Made by a program: the position numbers and the translations under genes
NCBI RefSeq assembly: GCF_040712315.1
Contig: NC_134013.1
Coordinates: forward strand, 4,933,001-4,997,000
Length of the DNA: 64,000 bases
From: Castanea sativa
Taxonomy: Eukaryota > Streptophyta > Magnoliopsida > Fagales > Fagaceae
Reading direction: 5' to 3'
Notes under the pieces: generated by a model
What the model was told of the DNA's origin: nothing
The model's input: the letters and a program-made list of their open reading frames with translations, nothing else
Database searches by the model: none
Part shown: positions 59,743-64,000 of the stretch, piece by piece
Layout: each line of letters starts with the position of its first letter
Numbering within the stretch: position 1 is the first letter of the stretch

Positions 59743-59977
59743 TAAATAATTCTATCCTCAACAAAGTGTTGTGCATTATTTGGGGTTGGTCCTGGCGTGC
59801 AATTCAAACCTAATCTGGTGTAATGGGATTCCTTATAATGTTTTAGTGGTTGAGTTGCTGCTGTTGTATATTTTGAGCTCTTGCTGTTTGAGTTTTATGT
59901 TTAAGGACTAGCAAAGACGTTGAGATGTACATGTTAGTGTTTAAAAAATCATCCGGAAAATATTTCACCATATTTCC

Positions 59978-60024
<47 letters not shown>

Positions 60025-60361
60025 CTAGATTAACAATTACCAAGCAGTCATGTTTTCCCTTTTTCTTTTTAATGAAAGGGGGAAAAAAAAAACCACTACC
60101 CACCACAAAATTACAACAGCTTCAAAAAGATATTTCAAGGAAATTTTTTATGATCCTAGCTAATATATCTTCGGAAGTACGGACACAAACACGAGTATGA
60201 GACACAATGCGCTCAATGGTATAAATCATTGATGCAACCACCTAAGACCCTAAGTGAAAAAAGACCCCTAAATTTTAACCAATAGTATTAATTAAGCCAA
60301 AATATTAACAAATGAATAAAATAATATTTTCTTATTAAATGAAAAACAAATAAAAAGAGAA

Positions 60362-60539
60362 AGAAATGCTATGTCTACAACATTTTTCACAATATTTTTA
60401 CAAAAAATCCTAAATAGCAGATTGTTAAGAACTGTTATTGACAATAAAAAAATAATTTTAGTGGTAGGTTCAAATAGAAAACAAGAAGTAACTTAACACT
60501 AAGAGTTGTTATGAAAAATATTGTGAATGTAGCATTTCT
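60362..60539. mobile_element. TIR MITE, unit 4
   Basis: It starts AGAAATGCTATGTC and ends GTAGCATTTCT. It is collinear with 17386-17563. Confidence 0.65.
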
Positions 60540-61250
60540 AAAATAAAAGAAAAAAAGCAATCCACAAAAAATTCACAACATATTTCACAATAGTCGAGTT
60601 AACAAACTTTTACTAGTTTTTAACTAGATTAACCACTAATATCATTCTTTAACTCACTACTATCAACCTGCCACATCAACAAATATAAAAAAGTTTTGTC
60701 AAATTTTTTTGTGTTTATAAACTTTTTTTTTTTTTTTTTAAAGTCTACGTGGTTCATGTTAATTAATAGTAATTTTACATATGAAACAAGATAATTTTCA
60801 CCTTTGGCCTCTAAATGCATCAAGTAACCCCTGATGATACAATAACACATGCAATTTATGAAAATTATAATATAAAACGGCCGATACAACACTGGTATAA
60901 CGTAAGTACGACCACAAATATGATATCGGTATGACATTTGTACGACATAGGTATTAACACCCTAAATGAAATGTTTGTAATTCCTAGAATATATCATAAT
61001 TATTTTACTTTAGAAAATATTGTATATATTTTGATTCGTTGTTTCCAACAAAATTGAAGATAGATTTAAATGGAACCACTATATGTATACCTCTAGGCTC
61101 TCGAATCATACACAGTGAAACAGTAGAAAGTGTTACAGGTACTGATCAGGATCCGACCCTTAACGTACAAGACTCTTCCATTTGAAGATAAGTTGGAATA
61201 TTATAATCTCACCCTAACGTGGTGTTAATTTAACCATAGACCAAGGTCTC

Positions 61251-61257
61251 TATATAA
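61251..61257 (+). promoter_or_regulatory. TATA box of EF4
   Basis: TATATAA is conserved as in the other copies. Confidence 0.65.
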
Positions 61258-61364
61258 TCCCCATGCTTGAATACTCCCAAAACATACCGCAAAAGCAGCC
61301 CTCTAAACTACTTAATTGTCTCACAGCTACAGCTACCTATTTCCCAAATTCCCTTTTTGACAGC

Positions 61365-61652
61365 ATGGGACGTATACCTTTTAATGCAGTGGCCAACTAC
61401 AAGCCTTTGCCCCCAACTAATGAAAAGCAATTACGGGATACATTCCAAAAATACGATAGTAACGGTGACGGTCTTCTCAGCAAGGCAGATTTGGAGAATG
61501 CCTTCAAATCCCTCGGCTCACACATGCCCAACTGGAGAGCTCGCCGTGCACTGAACCATGCTGATGCCAACGGAGACAAATTCATTAGCCCGGAGGAGCT
61601 CAACGAGGTTGTAAAATACGCTGCCAAACATGGATATGTCCTTGAAAAATAA
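61365..61652 (+). CDS. EF4: small two-EF-hand calcium-binding protein
   Basis: This is an intact 95-residue protein, the same as EF3 in every residue and, by eye, in every base of the coding sequence. EF loops are at residues 31-42 and 67-78, with Lys at position 6 of the second loop. The upstream ATG is at 61263 (129 residues), less likely for the reason given for EF1. The upstream flank matches EF2, including the position of the old LTR insertion, and the spacer downstream is type Y as after EF2. Confidence 0.87.
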   Translation: MGRIPFNAVANYKPLPPTNEKQLRDTFQKYDSNGDGLLSKADLENAFKSLGSHMPNWRARRALNHADANGDKFISPEELNEVVKYAAKHGYVLEK

Positions 61653-62219
61653 TGTGTACGTGCGTGCTTGAATCATAGTGTCTGATACATCATGTTACAC
61701 CAAGTATGCTATGTATGTAAAAAGTAAGCTATGTAAGTAATTATCCTCCGCAAGTTTCAGCTTCTCTTCTATGATGTAGAATCTGATTGCGGCCTGATCC
61801 TTAGAGGATGCAGTGCTTGTATGATTTATGAATCTAATGTATTTCCTAATGTTTTTGTTCCGGTCTCCCCCACACCTCCCCCCCTGCGGGCACAAATTTA
61901 TCATCTCACGTACTAATAGGTCTTACTTATTTAAATTTCAGATTTTTCTTTCTAACGACAATATTGAATCATTTCGGCTAGTTTAGTTCTCAATTCAAAT
62001 TTAGCCAACTAGGAGAAATTCAAAGACCATAATAGGAAAATAAAAATTAAGATAATTGAAGCGTTGGGGGTGCAGACACCAATGTTTCAGTATTTACCAG
62101 CCTAGGGATGGCAAAATTTTCCGACCATGTACCTCCTTGTCCCACGTTGACTACAATTCCAAGAAGTAGTAAGTGTCTACTGCCTATCATGGATGCAATT
62201 GTGTTTATCTTTATATACA
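61653..62219. other. 3' flank of EF4
   Basis: It is collinear with the other 3' flanks. The first 150 bases agree with EF3; from about 61925 it agrees better with EF2. No gene is seen. Confidence 0.65.
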
Positions 62220-62481
62220 CTAGTCGCAGACCTGCGCTATGCGCATAAAAATTTGATATGATTCTTTTTTATTGTGTAATTATTGAATTAATGTATTAGA
62301 TTGAATATTTTTAAAAGTTCAATATGTGTTATTTGAAATTATAAGGTTTTTTTTAGTCATGCATTATATATAGTGAGATATGTATGAAAACACAATTTAA
62401 TATATATATTTTTTAAATTGATAGTGTGAGAACTATTAGACTAAGTTGTAATTATGTATACTTTGTTTATTACTATAGAGA
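62220..62481 (-). mobile_element. Second Helitron (minus strand), unit 4
   Basis: The minus-strand 3' end is TGCGCATAGCGCA (a perfect 5-bp hairpin stem with a 3-base loop), then GGTCTGCGA and CTAG. The host junction is A/T. Confidence 0.68.
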
Positions 62482-62524
62482 TATATGCGATTCAACTCTT
62501 ATAGGTATTTTTTTCTCCAAAACA

Positions 62525-63924
62525 TAGATTCACATCTCTTTCTTCCTCACAATTGAATTTAAGTGAAAAAGTAAATAAAGATAACTATGCAATAGATCAT
62601 CATCAATAAATCATATATCATAAAGTGGAAATATAAAATAAAATAAAAAGAAAAAAGAAAAAATTCCTTAAGCATCTATACATAAAAACATTAATAGCAT
62701 AATGATGTTATAAAGTAAATTATATTTTATCTTATTCTCTTTTTGGCATTTTCAGTAAAGATGATCAACTAAGCAAAGTAAAACTTTAACAAGAAAGTTC
62801 AGATTTACTAAAAATTTGAGGGTAAATATGCTAATTATTTGTAATAAATTGGCCAAAATATAAATAACAAAAAGTTAAGAAACTTATAGCAAAATGCTTT
62901 CTATACAAAGTTCCAGTAGAAGAGAGACTAATAGGCTCTCCACTTTCTTCAAGACACATGATATTATAAAAGACCATACATCATTTGCCTACACTTTTCT
63001 CTTTCTCAAATTCACATTACCAAAGAAGTATATAAAGCTAAAAACATTGTGAATACATTTTTGTTTAATGGAGGTTTATTGGTAGGCACATTCAAATTTG
63101 TAGCCATGTATAAACTCAAATTTCTATTTAAACAAGAACTACATATTAAATCAAACCAAATTCAACCAAAACTGTAAGAGTGATTTGTGATGGGAAATTT
63201 AAAAATTACAACACAAAAAAATTAAATAAAAAACCTTCAACCTAAATTAAAGCAATAAGAAAGAACAAAAATCGAGAGAGAGAGAGAGTACTCACAATTT
63301 TTGTGTGGAAAAAATATGGATTGAATGAAATAAATAATATCAAATTTATACAAGATAAGATAGGGAGAAGAAGAGTCAAAATATAAGAAAGAAAATGATG
63401 AAAAAAGTTTAATGGTAAAGTAAAGAGTAGTAAAGAGATAAAGAAGCAAAGAGAGGAGAAAAATTGGAAGAAGAGAAGAAGAGCTTTATTTATTTATTTT
63501 AAGAATAGGAAGATGAAAAGTTTAATAATTCAATTTTAACAATTACTTGAAATTAGAAAGAAGAAAACGAATAGTTGAAATTTCTTTGGATAGTTGAATA
63601 TAATCAAACATTTGCATCTAATGAATAGTAACATTTATAATGAATAGTTAAACATATGCATATATCTACTAAAACGATAGTGAATTATTCAATTTTAACA
63701 ATCATTTGATATTAGAAATAAGGAAATGAAAAGTTGAAATCAGTTTGAGTAGCTAAATAGTCAAATATTTGCATTTAAAACAAATGAATAGTAATGGAGT
63801 GCATTAACAGGTTTGTTCATGAACTATATTTAATCATTTTATATAAAATAAAATAGAAAAACCATCAAGGATTTTTTTTTTTTTTTTAAAGTATGACATG
63901 ACTGGTAAGGTGGCTTAACAAGAT

Positions 63925-63984
<60 letters not shown>

Positions 63985-64000
63985 ATATTGTGTACTCCCT
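62525..64000. repeat. Spacer Y2 (runs off the window)
   Basis: It is collinear with 40925-42360, including the AG microsatellite and the roughly 110-bp direct repeats. It ends in a long TA tract (63925-63988) and then TGTACTCCCT, the words that open the next unit upstream flank. A further EF-hand unit may therefore start just past the window. Confidence 0.7.

Larger units (their letters stand above)
58587..61250. repeat. Unit 4 upstream flank, right part
   Basis: It is collinear with 15652-18257 of unit 1 and 22797-25074 of unit 2. It contains GT and TA microsatellites (about 58650-58673 and 59980-60020), the Helitron, the inverted-repeat element and two MITEs. No gene is seen before EF4. 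Confidence 0.8.

Overview
This window is nuclear DNA of a flowering plant, most likely a woody eudicot (the order or family is a guess). The evidence is nested Ty3/gypsy LTR retrotransposons of the Tat lineage, Helitrons, MITEs, tRNA-type SINEs, plant TATA promoters and AT-rich intergenic DNA. There are no bacterial operons or CRISPR. The only host genes I can support are four tandem copies of one small intronless EF-hand calcium-binding protein gene (EF1 18372-18659, EF2 25189-25237 plus 39802-40044, EF3 44649-44936, EF4 61365-61652). EF2 is split by a retrotransposon. EF3 and EF4 look the same base for base across the coding region. LAYOUT. The host sequence is a tandem array of gene units separated by two alternating spacers: type X, a 1.2-1.3 kb non-autonomous terminal-inverted-repeat (TIR) element, and type Y, about 1.4 kb of AT-rich DNA. 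The order is X1-EF1-X2-EF2-Y1-EF3-X3-EF4-Y2, so a two-gene block (19653-45899) appears to be repeated from 45900 onward. Each unit carries small transposons: a Helitron (15808-16138 and copies), a Tourist-like MITE (23480-23618 and copies), a TIR MITE (24207-24384 and copies), and a second, minus-strand Helitron downstream of every gene. Unit 3 lacks the first Helitron and the Tourist MITE and keeps clean empty sites. RETROTRANSPOSONS. Element A (213-14973) sits in X1 with target duplication GGATG and near-identical 1006-bp LTRs. Element B (25238-39801), of the same family, sits inside EF2. Element D (47396-58586, target duplication GTAGT) is an older Tat element of another family. Element C (21211-22796) is the truncated paralogue of the same D insertion in the neighbouring unit. 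This gives an order of events: C/D insertion, block duplication, B insertion, A insertion. A and B carry an uninterrupted 227-codon ORF of unknown function between pol and the 3' LTR, with its own TATA box upstream. D carries in the same place an antisense, apparently three-exon gene with recognisable GT-AG introns, now decayed. No reverse transcriptase frame in the window is fully intact. A is closest, with three in-frame stops and no frameshift. All alignments, identity counts and domain calls were made by eye, without database searches.
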